From positions 1 through 64,000 of the forward strand of contig JAFKAC010000150.1 of the NCBI GenBank assembly GCA_025766275.1: a DNA stretch of 64,000 nucleotides. Reading direction: 5' to 3'. The notes beneath the pieces are model-generated. The model ran no database searches, was not told the DNA's origin, and saw nothing but the letters and a program-made list of their open reading frames with translations. Made by a program: the position numbers and the translations under genes. This DNA is from Lactarius indigo (taxonomy: Eukaryota > Basidiomycota > Agaricomycetes > Russulales > Russulaceae). Below, piece by piece: positions 38,401-47,122 of this stretch (within the stretch, counting starts at the first letter, position 1; each line of letters begins with the position of its first letter).

Positions 38401-40314
38401 GAAGGAGATAGTGTGTGGCTGGATGCCAGGAACTTAAAAACAACGCACCCTAGTTTCAAGTTAGCCCCAAAAAGATATGGACCCTTCAGAGTCACAAAGA
38501 AGATCTCTGCCACCACATATGCCCTGAAACTTCCCCATCAGTGGCGGATCCACCCAGTATTCCATGCGTCACTCCTGATGCCATACAAAGAAACCTCCAT
38601 ACATGGAAAGAACTTTACGGAACCACCCCCAGATCTAGTAGATGGAGAACAGGAGTGGGAAGTTGAGAAAATACTAGAAACAAGACGCCACAGGAACCAG
38701 TTACAGTTCCTAATCAAGTGGAAGGGATACTCCGATGCACACAACAGTTGGGAACCAGAAAAAAACCTCAACGCCCCAGAACTTATTCAGGAACACTTTG
38801 AAAGCAACCCCAGAAGCGAAGGAGCAAAGCAATGGTTAAAACGAAAGGAAGTAACAGTACGAACAGCAACCACCTTCCCCACTAGCTTCTTCACCATGCC
38901 CTCTCGCTCCTCCTCTGTAGAACGTCTTGTTGCTCGTGCCATGGAAAGAGGCTCCTTTGATGAAACACCCTCTGTCACACCCTCCTCTGGCTATTCTCCC
39001 TTCCCAGCACGATCCCCTTCCTTGCCTTCACTCATCCAGGAACCACAACCCATCGATCCCACCATGCCCAGCGTCATAGAAACAGAAGGAGGAGGAATAG
39101 CCCTTCGCGTTCCCCCTCCTGGACACACAGCTCCCCCTACTCCCGAGATACACCGACCTACCACCTCCCCCCCTGATCCTAGAGTGGCCATGGCTCGTCT
39201 CAGTGAAATAACCAACGACCCAATCATGGACGCACTCCCCATTAACTATGAAAGGATGCACATCACTGCTGAAGAAGACAACGACCCTGGCTACCCCTTC
39301 TTCTTGAATGACCCCTGGAGCAGCCGCTATGTCCACTTCCTCATCCCTGACGACGCTGACCCAACCTCGTACATCCGAAAGGATGCCAAATGGATCAAAA
39401 TCAGTGAAAACAAAGAGGATGTCATCGGCACCATGGGCAAGAACCTCCCTCACTATGGCCTCCCCCTTTTCCTCCTTCCCAGAGATGACGACCCCCACAA
39501 TCCAGCTCCCCCCATCACCCCAGCTCAGATGCAGAACTTGGACGAAGCTTCCCCCACAGCCAGACGAGTCGATGAAGTCCTAGAAGACCTGAAAGATGAC
39601 CGCCTCACAGCAGAAGTCTCCAGGACTCGCAGACTCTTGCGAAACCAGAAGGCCCTCCGAAAGGAGATCGAAGGCCTGTACAAGACGATGGAGCCCCTCA
39701 AAAGGCACCTCCTCAACATGGACATGCAACTAACCAGCACCCGAAGAAGGCTGCAAGAACACAAGGCCTATGTCCAGATCGCAGACCGATGGCTCACACT
39801 ACACCCCCCTCCTCCGGAAGAAGAAACTCACCCCTTTGAAGTCCACCACATTCCTGCCCCTGCTCTACCTCGCTACCACTCCATGCCAAGACTCCACGAC
39901 GAACCAGAAGGACCTAGCCCCTCTGCAGAAAGGAAGAAGAGACGCAAGTGCAGAGCCAACAAGAAGGAGACTGGCACCATTCGACTTTGTTACAGGTGTC
40001 AGTCTGAAGACCACCTCTCCTTCGCCTGCCCCCAAAAACAGAAGTTCTGCTGGAGGTGTTCTAGCACTGACCACTTCCCCTATCAGTGCCTCTGGCCAGC
40101 CCCAGAAGAACGCACTCAGTGGTGTGGCAAGTGTTTTACCAGCAACAGCCACGAAGAAATCAAGTGCCCCAAGTATGAAAATTGTCGCAAGTGTGGGGCC
40201 CATGGCCCCTTCAACTTCCTTCGCCAACATCGCTGTCCCCTCCCTCGCGAAAGCACCCCCTCCAACGATGTAGACAACGATGTCTATGACCTGATGGACT
40301 TCGAAGCACTCTAG
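35431..40314 (+). CDS. pol: Pol polyprotein: protease - RT - RNase H - integrase - chromodomain - zinc-knuckle tail
   Basis: Lies in the -1 frame relative to Gag. The overlap is 35398-35449, and the first ATG is at 35473. Residues counted from 35431: protease LDSGATDNLI (~42-51); reverse transcriptase with YMDD at 367-370; RNase H with ELEVDAS (D519) and TDHKNLEYY; integrase HHCC zinc finger (~717-760) and catalytic D791, D852, E888, spacing D(60)D(35)E; a GPF-type module; chromodomain ~1075-1127 (VEKILETRR, FLIKWKGYS, SWEPEKNL). About 480 further residues follow: Ser/Pro-rich, then a predicted coiled coil (~1390-1460), then zinc knuckles at ~1520-1600. All key residues are present, so it is probably functional. 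No intervening stop is seen. Confidence 0.95.
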   Translation: MRCRPVRADREANSMYSIRDSAMTIKVLVRLYYKEARINVLLDSGATDNLIDRNLIQKLGLGTTPLKPPRLVRNVDGSLNKDGTMTETCQLWIKRGEEETPFQFFVTSLGEDRMIFGYPWFEHENPNIDWKKQELKGEAITILTGGYRFRRKRHQEAKAAGTKTTFDPVKETAIPEEYQRHNKVFSDEEAQRFPPEREEDHPITLRPDAPNKINCKIYPLTPEEDKELKAYLDENIAKGYIYEGSSPYASSFFFRKKTDGGLRPILDYRPLNTWTIKDTYPLPLISDILTNLNGKTLFSKFDIRWGYHNIRIKEEDQWKAAFKTPRGLFIPRVMTFGLTNAPATFARTMSRILRPLMDKYPRELFVYMDDVLIATEEDTERHRQIVHEFLEICEKESYFLKASKCVFEQRKIHYLGIVIDGSQIKIDPKKVEGLKDWPRDIKSVKQARSVLGTLSYQRPFIPNFAHLARPITDTIKTSEGPFRWTKEAAEALEALITLVCKDPILCQPDMDKPFELEVDASAFATGAILTQRDSRNKPQAVGYFSKSFSEAERNYDIHDRELLAVIRGLEHWRHLLLGSPHEITVFTDHKNLEYYRHPRQINRRVARYIPRLADYHIKLHHKPGPQNHADALSRRPDHDTGAEDNTDVVVLTPTIFANSALSIRIDDRVMAHQLDHQDTLDEWAAPFHLVKQGKHWWRSDKLVVVDNTPLKRGVISLFHDTKTAGHPGITKTLWLVSQDFWWPNMKDDISAYVKGCATCQSNKNFPGNPKPPIFPIKTNPEALPFETIALDFITKLPQSEDNDTILTITDHDCSKAAFFIPCSETIDAEGVAKLYAKTVLPHYGLPRRVISDRDPRFTAKFIKELCRVLDIEQNISTAYHPQTDGQSERTNQWLEQYLRMFINHQQDNWTELLPLAQYTHNSWPSATTKKAPYELILGYIPRVHQPERATTVPGTQERLERIQEARRTAQAAITHAQSLYKGSSRFEQHTEGDSVWLDARNLKTTHPSFKLAPKRYGPFRVTKKISATTYALKLPHQWRIHPVFHASLLMPYKETSIHGKNFTEPPPDLVDGEQEWEVEKILETRRHRNQLQFLIKWKGYSDAHNSWEPEKNLNAPELIQEHFESNPRSEGAKQWLKRKEVTVRTATTFPTSFFTMPSRSSSVERLVARAMERGSFDETPSVTPSSGYSPFPARSPSLPSLIQEPQPIDPTMPSVIETEGGGIALRVPPPGHTAPPTPEIHRPTTSPPDPRVAMARLSEITNDPIMDALPINYERMHITAEEDNDPGYPFFLNDPWSSRYVHFLIPDDADPTSYIRKDAKWIKISENKEDVIGTMGKNLPHYGLPLFLLPRDDDPHNPAPPITPAQMQNLDEASPTARRVDEVLEDLKDDRLTAEVSRTRRLLRNQKALRKEIEGLYKTMEPLKRHLLNMDMQLTSTRRRLQEHKAYVQIADRWLTLHPPPPEEETHPFEVHHIPAPALPRYHSMPRLHDEPEGPSPSAERKKRRKCRANKKETGTIRLCYRCQSEDHLSFACPQKQKFCWRCSSTDHFPYQCLWPAPEERTQWCGKCFTSNSHEEIKCPKYENCRKCGAHGPFNFLRQHRCPLPRESTPSNDVDNDVYDLMDFEAL

Positions 40315-40327
40315 GGAGAGTTGACTT

Positions 40328-40336
40328 AGAGAGGGG
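40328..40336 (+). promoter_or_regulatory. Polypurine tract before the 3' LTR
   Basis: agagagggg ends 4 bp before the 3' LTR. Likely plus-strand primer site. Confidence 0.6.
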
Positions 40337-40340
40337 CTCA

Positions 40341-40919
40341 TGTTATGATCCGACGCTTCGGACCTAAGCCACAGTATGTCTCCACCCTGTCTTCCCCTTC
40401 TGTACTATACCTTGTTACCAAAGGAGCTACTGTTACTAGTGGCGCTGTTTCTTTGATCCGAACTTCTGTTTACTCCGTTTAGTCTCTTTGATATTGTGTG
40501 GACTTGTGTTCATGTTGTTTGGAACCCTGTCCTATATAAACCTGTACCATAGACCGTAGGAAGCCAGACTTGGCTTCGTTTGCAATCTAGCAACCTTGCC
40601 TTCGTACTTTGGTGTGACCTCGCCTTACCCCTCTCTTCTTGTGCATCCCCTACCTCAGTCCTTAACCAGGACACTTCGAAGTCTTTGCAGTTGAACTATA
40701 TCAACGCGTTACACCTGTTATACTCTGTGCACTAGCAAGATCAAGTGTAGAGAAGTGTTAAACACTTCGGACGAGGAGTCCTACATAGCAGAGTAGTGCT
40801 GCACCTTGTGCCACACTTTTATCACTCGTATTTCATAGCAATAAGACAACAGAGGTCTTCGCTTGATACTTGTGTGATTCAAAACCTTTGAGAACCCACG
40901 CCCCTGCTAGGGCGTAACA
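40341..40919 (+). repeat. 3' LTR (579 bp)
   Basis: Same length as the 5' LTR; by reading I found no difference. Confidence 0.95.
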
Positions 40920-41094
40920 CTCGCGGTCGATTTGCGCGGGAAAAAGCGGACGCGACGGGCCATCTCCTTGATGCGTGCTCGCGGTCGATTTGCATGGGAA
41001 AAAGCGGATGCGACAGGCCATCTCCTTGATGCGTGCTCGCGGTCGATTTGCGCGGGAAAAAAGCGGACGCGATGGGGCATCTCCTCGATGCGAC
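40920..41094 (+). repeat. Three tandem copies of a 58-bp unit in the hAT element
   Basis: Units begin ctcgcggtcgatttgc at 40920, 40978 and 41036. The Gypsy element inserted at the first ctcgc. The sequence just left of the 5' LTR (gatcgtgctcgc) resembles a unit junction. Confidence 0.8.
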
Positions 41095-42136
41095 AAATCT
41101 CGCCGACAAATGACCGCTGGAAGGGGTTTACATCGGGGTTGAGCTTAGGAGGGGTTAGAATAGATGGGAGCTCACCAAGTTCGGAAACGGTGTTGTGGGC
41201 GACCTCGGCCAGGACAAAGAGCTGGATGAGGCTCATTGCCTCGGAGACTGAGGAAGTACACCATCAACGACAGCATCAAAGAAAAAAAAACGTAAAGAGC
41301 ACTCATGAAATAAGGATCAAGCACGGGGCTGGTGCTACAGTCGCCACCATCGGGGGATGGGTGACGTCGTGGCCTCGAGGCCCCACCACTGGTACTGGTG
41401 CCACTGCCGCCGTCACCTTAGAGGCTTGGGTGACGTCGTTGCCGACTCTGGGGTAGCACTGTTGTTGTCGCCATGAAGCCCCGGGGCGTTGTTGTTGTTG
41501 TCGTCGTCGTTGTTGCCTTGAGGGCCTGGGGCAGGTCGTTGCCTTGAAGCCCTGGGGTTGGTGCCATTGCCACCACCGTTGAGGGTTCGGGTGACGTCGT
41601 CTTCGTGTCATCATCACCTTGAGGCTCAGGGGCTGGTGCCGTCGCTGCCGCCACCTTTGGGGGCTTGGGTGACGTCGTTGTCGTCGTCTCGGGGTTGGTG
41701 CCACTGCCGCCGCCGTTGGGAGTGGGTAGGGTCGTCACATCGTCGTCACAGCAGCTGGACGATATTGTCGTCATCGCCGCTGCTGGGAGCCAGGGGGAGG
41801 AGACGTACCTAGCATCCTGGATAGGCTGTGCAGCCTCCTCTCAAGAACCTGACAGAGGTTCTTGGCCTCAGGGCTCGTCGTGGTGGTCTCACCACAGCTG
41901 TATGAGGCTGGTCTTGATGCCTGCGAGGGTGCGTGTGGAAAAATGGAAATGAGTTGGGAGTGTGAGTGTTCACGAAATTTTGCAGCCACCAGACATACGC
42001 CGCGCATTCCCACACTCTCGTCTCAGTCTCCTGCCGTCTACTACGCTCTTGTCTCTCCTTATCTTTGCACGATCTCAGCTCATCTACTTCATCTACTTCT
42101 TAAATCCTTTTTGTGTTACTCTTGGCTTCACCCACT
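41095..42136. other. hAT internal region 5' of the transposase, with GTC/GTG minisatellite
   Basis: 41340-41790 is an imperfect repeat of strings such as cttgggtgacgtcgttg, ccttgagggcctggggc and ggtgccattgcc, giving meaningless open frames. 41950-42136 is probably the transposase promoter or 5' UTR. No gene is seen. Confidence 0.5.
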
Positions 42137-43978
42137 ATGGCTGGATCTAGGAAGAGGGCCCCCTCAACACCCAAAAGAACTCCAAAAAAGCAAAAGACTA
42201 CCAAGAAAGCTCGGGTCAAACAGCTTCCTGGTGGTGCTCTGGAGATGTCTTTTCAGCTTGATGGTATGTGCTCATTTTTCAATGGTGTATCCATACATTC
42301 ATACTGTTGTTAGTTGCATCCACAGCTGCTCAGGCATCAACTGCCAGACAGCATGTGCACTTTGATCTAGACACCACTTCTGTGGCTTTGGGTGGCCCCC
42401 CTGGACCCTCACAACAGAATTTAGAGGGAGAGGATCCCTTTGCAGGTTCTTCACCTGTTCAGGCTCTCAATCAAGTGAGTATTTATTTTATTACCTTTAT
42501 AATTTTTCTTTAATCAATTTAATACAGGGAGGCCTTAGCTTACCTCAGCCTGAGAACTTTGACCTTGGAAATGTGTCAGAGGGCTCTCAGGAGGGTGGTG
42601 CTGGCCCCAATGACCAGGAAGGCAGCTCTGACCCTCCAACTCCAACCCATCACTCAAGGAGGGCTCAAAAAGCTGGGTCTAGGCTAGGATCAGGTGATGA
42701 TACCTTGAGATTTTTTCAAGTTGTTGAAGGGAAGAAACAGTGCAAATTCTGCTTGTAAGTTTTATTTTATCTATTTTATTTTTATTTCTAAAAATATTTT
42801 AGGGTACTTCATCAAGAAGATGCATCCATCAAAATACACTCATATCGCCCCACTACTGCAACAGGTCCACTGCGGTCTCATCTGCTCAAGAACCATGCAG
42901 AAGAGTGGGTTGCTGAGTGTCAAAGACTCAAGATTGAGTTGAGAGGTAAAGAGGGGGAAGAAGCTGTTGCAAGAGTTACTGGAGTTTCTGTGGAGCGCCA
43001 AGCTGAGCGCCACACTCCCTTCACTCAAGACAACTTTTTAGATGGCCTTGTGCAATTTATTGTTGCCACAGATCAGGTTTTTTTTTTTTTTCTATTTTTT
43101 TTCTCTTATTTAATTTTTTTTTAAAGGCTGTGATGATTGTAGAGAGACCAGAGTTCCGCCACCTGTGTCTCCTACTTCGCCCTGAGCTGCATGATGCAGA
43201 CATCCCTCACAGGACCACTATGCAGAAGCGCATTGTGGAGAACAGTGTAGAGGCTCTTCACAATTTATCTCAGAATATTCAGGTAATGTCAAATTATCAT
43301 ATCTTAGTGCTTGAGGGCTAACTTATATTTAGAAGAGCTGCCTTGGGAGGGTCTCTTTTACCACAGACATGTGGTCTGACCCTGACCTCAAGCCATATAT
43401 GGCTGTTACTGCTCACTGGGTAGAGCAGATCCAGACTCAAGATGGCCAGCAAAAGCTAACCCTTAGAGCTGATCTCATTGGATTTGTCTATTTTCCTGGG
43501 ACCCACACTGGGGAGAGGTTAGCTGAGGTCTTTTATTTTATTATTACTAGGATGGGGCTTGAAAGAAAAGTAATATCTATTTTATCTTATAAAAAAATTC
43601 AGCTAATTAATTTTTTTAAAAAACAGATTGGTTGGATAACAACAGATAATGCATCTAACAACAGCTCTATGATGGAGGCATTAGAAAATCAGTTGAAGAA
43701 GCAATATCCTAATACTAGGTTTTCTGCAGAGCAGAATCACATCAGGTAAGTATCAAACTATTTATTTATTTATTGCTGACACTTCTTAGATGCTTTGCCC
43801 ATATTGTAAACCTTGCATGCAAGGAAATGCTAGAGGCAGCACCTGCATTTGGTTTTCACCAAGTTAAAAAGCTTCAGCAAATTATTGTTTATGTGAGTTT
43901 TTCCTTTTTTCCTGTTTTTTTCCTGTTTTTTTTCCGAGTTTTTTTTCCGAGTTTTTTTTTTTCTTTTTCTTTTTTTTT

Positions 43979-44010
<32 letters not shown>

Positions 44011-45687
44011 TTTCTTTTTCTTTTTCTTTTTCTTTTTCTTTTTCTTTTTCTTTTTCTTTTTCTTTTTCTTTTTCTTTTTCTTTTTCTTTTTCTTTTTCTT
44101 TTTCTTTTTCTTTTTCTTTTTCTTTTTCTTTTTCTTTTTCTTTTTCTTTTTCTTTTTCTTTTTCTTTTTCTTTTTCTTTTTCTTTTTCTTTTTCTTTTTC
44201 TTTTTCTTTTTCTTTTTCTTTTTCTTTTTCTTTTTCTTTTTCTTTTTCTTTTTCTTTTTCTTTTTCTTTTTCTTTTTCTTTTTCTTTTTCTTTTTCTTTT
44301 TCTTTTTCTTTCTCTTTTTCCGAGTTTTCTCTTTTTTTTTTCTTTTTTCTAACTTATTTATAATAGATCCACAATTCATCACGAAGGCGTGATATATTTG
44401 CTGCAATTGCAGAGGAGTCAGATGTACCTTCTCTGCAATTAATTCGTGATGTGGAAACAAGGTGGTCCTCTGCTTATTTGATGATCAAGAGGGCATTTGT
44501 TTTGAGAGAGGTATGTTTTAAATCATTTAATAAATTCTAATGCTAACTTTGAGTTAGGCAATTGATAGGTTTATTCAGGAGGAGGGAGGGCCAGATCCAT
44601 TAGATGAGGATGATTGGATGGTCCTTCAAGGACTTCAGAGAATTCTTCAGGTATGTAAATATTTTCCTTCTCTAATTGTGTATTAATTAATTAATTTATT
44701 AGATTCCCTTCTGGTATCAGCAGTCACTCTCTTATGAGAAGACACCAACACTTTGTGGCACAGTCCCTGCATTTGAGGGCTTTATAAAGTCTCTAAATGA
44801 CTTGGCCACTGACTTAATGATTGAGGGACTGGATATTGGTCTTATCATTAAAAAAGGTATAGAGAAGACAGAATCTTATTCTGCTCAGGCCTTTGAAACT
44901 CCAGCATATCTGCTTTCAATGGGTGAGTGACCATTTTAATATGCTGCATAATTTCTCATGCCATGTGAACAGTTCTTAACCCTTTGTTAAAGCTTGAATG
45001 GTTCAAGCAACAGTACCCATCACATGTTGCTGAAACAGTAAAGCATCACCTCCTTGATGCAGTGAGTGCCTTTAATTTGTCATGCCACTTTAAAACTAAA
45101 ATCTTAAGTAGCTCAGGCCATTACACACACCATCTAGAGCCCCTACTAGATCAGCTGCACCCCCTCCACCTTCTGAACCATTTGGTGGCATGCAGGCCAC
45201 TTTGGCAAGCCTTGGTATTGGCAGAATGCCTACCTACAGGCCATTGGCAGATACCTTAGAAGGTGAAATTGATGACTATCTGGCAGTCCCAGTCAAATTT
45301 GCCAATGTTATGGAGTTCTGGCAGGTGTGTAGGGTGGGCCATTTTGTTAGGGGGTACTAACAGCAGTTGGAATGGCAGGAACACCAGAAAAAGTGGCCAA
45401 CACTCTTCAAGCTTGCTATGGACTTACTCCCCATTCAAGCCACTTCAGTACCATGTGAGCGTGTCTTCTCAGCAAGCAAGGAGACAGCTAGAGCCAGGAG
45501 GAACCGCCTTAAGCCAAGCAACATGGAAGCCCTACAGATACTTAAGTTCCAGGCAAAGTATAAAAGGGAACTCAATTTCACTGAAGGGCTTGGAGAGAAG
45601 GATGAATTAGCAGAGCTAGAAGGAGTGGAGGCAGTCAGACCAGTTGAGGACTTGAGGGCTTATCTCAGGGGCATCAGCGAGCAGTAG
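42137..45687 (+). CDS. hAT transposase, multi-exon
   Basis: Start ATG at 42137: MAGSRKRAPSTPKRTP, a basic N-terminus. BED-type finger across an intron: CKFC near 42748 and LLKNH near 42887. Catalytic core: TTDMWSD near 43360-43380 (first Asp), ITTDNASNN near 43637-43660 (second Asp), RCFAHIVNLACKEML near 43790-43830, VETRWSSAYLMIKRA near 44450-44500 (RW block). The C-terminal dimerisation region near 45376-45560 reads WPTLFKLAMDLLPIQATSVP, CERVFSASK and NRLKPSNMEAL, ending at TAG 45687. Introns are short GT-AG except one of about 474 bp (43893-44366) filled by a microsatellite. I saw no clear lesion, but exon joins were made by eye; possibly still functional. Confidence 0.85.
43990..44310 (+). 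repeat. (CTTTTT)n microsatellite, about 53 units, in a transposase intron
   Basis: Nearly perfect 6-bp repeats, flanked by T-rich tracts from 43905 and up to 44350. The long Ser-Phe and Lys open frames it yields are not genes. Confidence 0.95.
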
Positions 45688-47075
45688 TTTGAAAAGAATC
45701 TATTTGCAACAAGGCTATATACATGTATTTGTACCTAGGAATGAACTACATACAAATAGGAGACCCGTGCGACTCACCCAGGGTGACCAGAGAGGGAAAA
45801 GAGGGAGGGGATGAGAAAAGGGGATGGGGAGGGGGGGGGGGCGAGGAGGGTGCGAAGGTCCAAGGGTCGTGAGGGGGACGCAAAGGCGGTCCGAGGTGGC
45901 GCGAAGGCATTCCGAGGTGGCGCAAAGGCAGTCCGAGGAGGCATGAGGGGGGTCCGAGGGCAGTCCGAGGGGGCGCGAGGAGGGTGCGAAGCAGTCCAAG
46001 GGGATGCGACGGGGGGTGCAGGGCAGTCCGAGGGGGTGCGACGGGGGGCGCGGGGCAGTCCAAGGGGGTGCGACGGTGTACGATGGCAGTCCAAGGGGGA
46101 CCCGAGGTGATGAGACAGCGAGGAAGGGCCCAAGGCACAAGATCGGCAGCGACCTGGGGCAGGTGACAGCGACAGCGATGACACAGCTGAGGGCGCAAGG
46201 CGGCGGCGGCAAGGGCGCAGAGTGGCAGCGGCGATGAGGGCATCACAGAGAAGGTGAGAGCGCAGATGGCTGCAGCAAGGCCAACAATGACAGCGGCAGT
46301 GGCGATGACGCAGACGGCGGCGCGAGGGCGCAGACGGCAGCGACAATGACAACAGTGGCGGCAGCGAGGGCACAGGCAGCAGCGGCAGCGGTGAGACACA
46401 GACGGCGGTGGTGACAATGCAGAGAGGGCGGCGACGGTGAGGGGGCAGAGTGGTGGCGAGGGGCAGAGAGCAGTAGCGAGGGGGCAGAGGACAGGAGCGA
46501 GGGACAGGCGGCGGTAGCGAAGATCCAGAGAGGGCGGCAAGGACGCGGCAAGGTGCTGAGGGCGGCAGAGGACTCAGAGCAATGGTGAATTGGGCGCAGA
46601 GAGCGGCAGCGGCAAGGACAGCGGCGAGGACCCGGGGCAGCAGTGAAGATGTAGGCGGTGGCGGCAAAGACCCAGAGAATACACATAGCAAGCGGTCGGC
46701 ACGCAGGCAGCGCGGACAGCGCGCAGACAGCGCACAGACGGCAAGCCAGCGTGGGCAAAGAAATCAGGGGGGGGGGGGGGGGGCAGCGAAAACGAGAGGA
46801 ACAGGAAGGGGAGTAGTACAACAGTCTCACACAAAGTCACATGGGCTTGTCGAACGTGGGGCGAAGGGCGCAGTACGACGACGTCAGCCTCATCAGGTCT
46901 GAGTTGTCTGGCTACCCAAAATGGTACGATTACTTATTCGTACTTTGAGTGGCTCGAGCCAGCTCAGCCTGGCTCAAGCCGGCTCAATTGGGAATGGCTC
47001 AGCTCGGCTCATCATTTTTGGTCGAGCCACACTTAGCTGAGCCAAGCCAAGCTGAGCCAAGCCACGGCAACACTA
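45688..47075. other. hAT 3' region: GC-rich minisatellite and right subterminal repeats
   Basis: 45830-46120 has degenerate units of roughly 25-35 bp built on gcagtccgagggggcgcga. 46150-46760 is GCA/GCG-rich, and a G homopolymer lies at about 46767-46784. The GAGCC-type subterminal repeats start near 46940. No gene is supported. Confidence 0.6.
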
Positions 47076-47122
47076 TTGATTAGGAGCCTCTTACGCGGAG
47101 CATCGAAACGGGAAGGAGTCTG
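47076..47122 (-). repeat. Right terminal inverted repeat of the outer element, outermost 47 bp
   Basis: Inverse of CAGACTCCTTCC... The first 8 bp are the hAT target duplication, and the tip abuts the 9-bp duplication at 47123-47131. Confidence 0.9.

Larger units (their letters stand above)
32989..40919 (+). mobile_element. Full-length Ty3/Gypsy chromovirus retrotransposon
   Basis: 5' LTR 32989-33567, 3' LTR 40341-40919, with a 5-bp duplication CTCGC at 32984-32988 and 40920-40924. Order is LTR, self-priming site, Gag, Pol (protease, RT, RNase H, integrase, chromodomain, extra tail), polypurine tract, LTR. Both reading frames are open. The LTRs read as identical, which indicates a recent insertion. 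It is the youngest layer of the nest. Confidence 0.96.
31690..47075. mobile_element. hAT-family DNA transposon inserted in the right repeat of the outer element
   Basis: Left end TAGTGTTGCCGTGGCTCGGC; the right end is its inverse (GCCACGGCAACACTA). The 8-bp duplication TTGATTAG lies at 31682-31689 and 47076-47083. Both subterminal zones (31700-31960 and 46940-47065) are packed with GGCTCGGCTC/GAGCCGAGCC-like motifs in both orientations, as is usual for hAT transposase binding. The transposase gene is at 42137-45687. Without the Gypsy insertion the element is about 7.45 kb, long for a hAT, because of minisatellites. Confidence 0.93.
25883..47122. mobile_element. Outer TIR transposon with DUF6589 and RecQ-like genes (about 5.85 kb without later insertions)
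   Basis: The ends are inverted copies starting CAGACTCCTTCC and continuing for about 255 bp: the left repeat is 25883-26137, and the right one is 31475-31689 plus 47076-47122, now split by a hAT insertion. Target duplication is 9 bp. Between the repeats are a plus-strand DUF6589 gene and a minus-strand RecQ-family helicase gene, tail to tail. Long inverted repeats and a 9-bp duplication recall Mutator-like or Academ elements. From memory, a published Academ lineage (AcademH) encodes a helicase in fungi and may be the closest match. Both genes carry small lesions, so this copy is probably no longer autonomous. Confidence 0.85.

Noticed and set aside
38991..40341. Minus-strand open frames opposite the Pol tail
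   Set aside because: The plus frame has zinc-knuckle motifs and continues from the chromodomain; the antisense frames have none.
40920..41094. Three regular repeats as a possible CRISPR array
   Set aside because: The units are contiguous 58-bp tandem copies without spacers, in a eukaryotic transposon.
43773..44460. Long open frames of Ser-Phe (plus) and poly-Lys (minus)
   Set aside because: They are produced entirely by the CTTTTT microsatellite inside a transposase intron.
45746..46840. Large Pro/Ala/Leu-rich minus-strand open frames
   Set aside because: GC-rich minisatellite with no stop codons by composition; several frames are open at once and no domain is seen.
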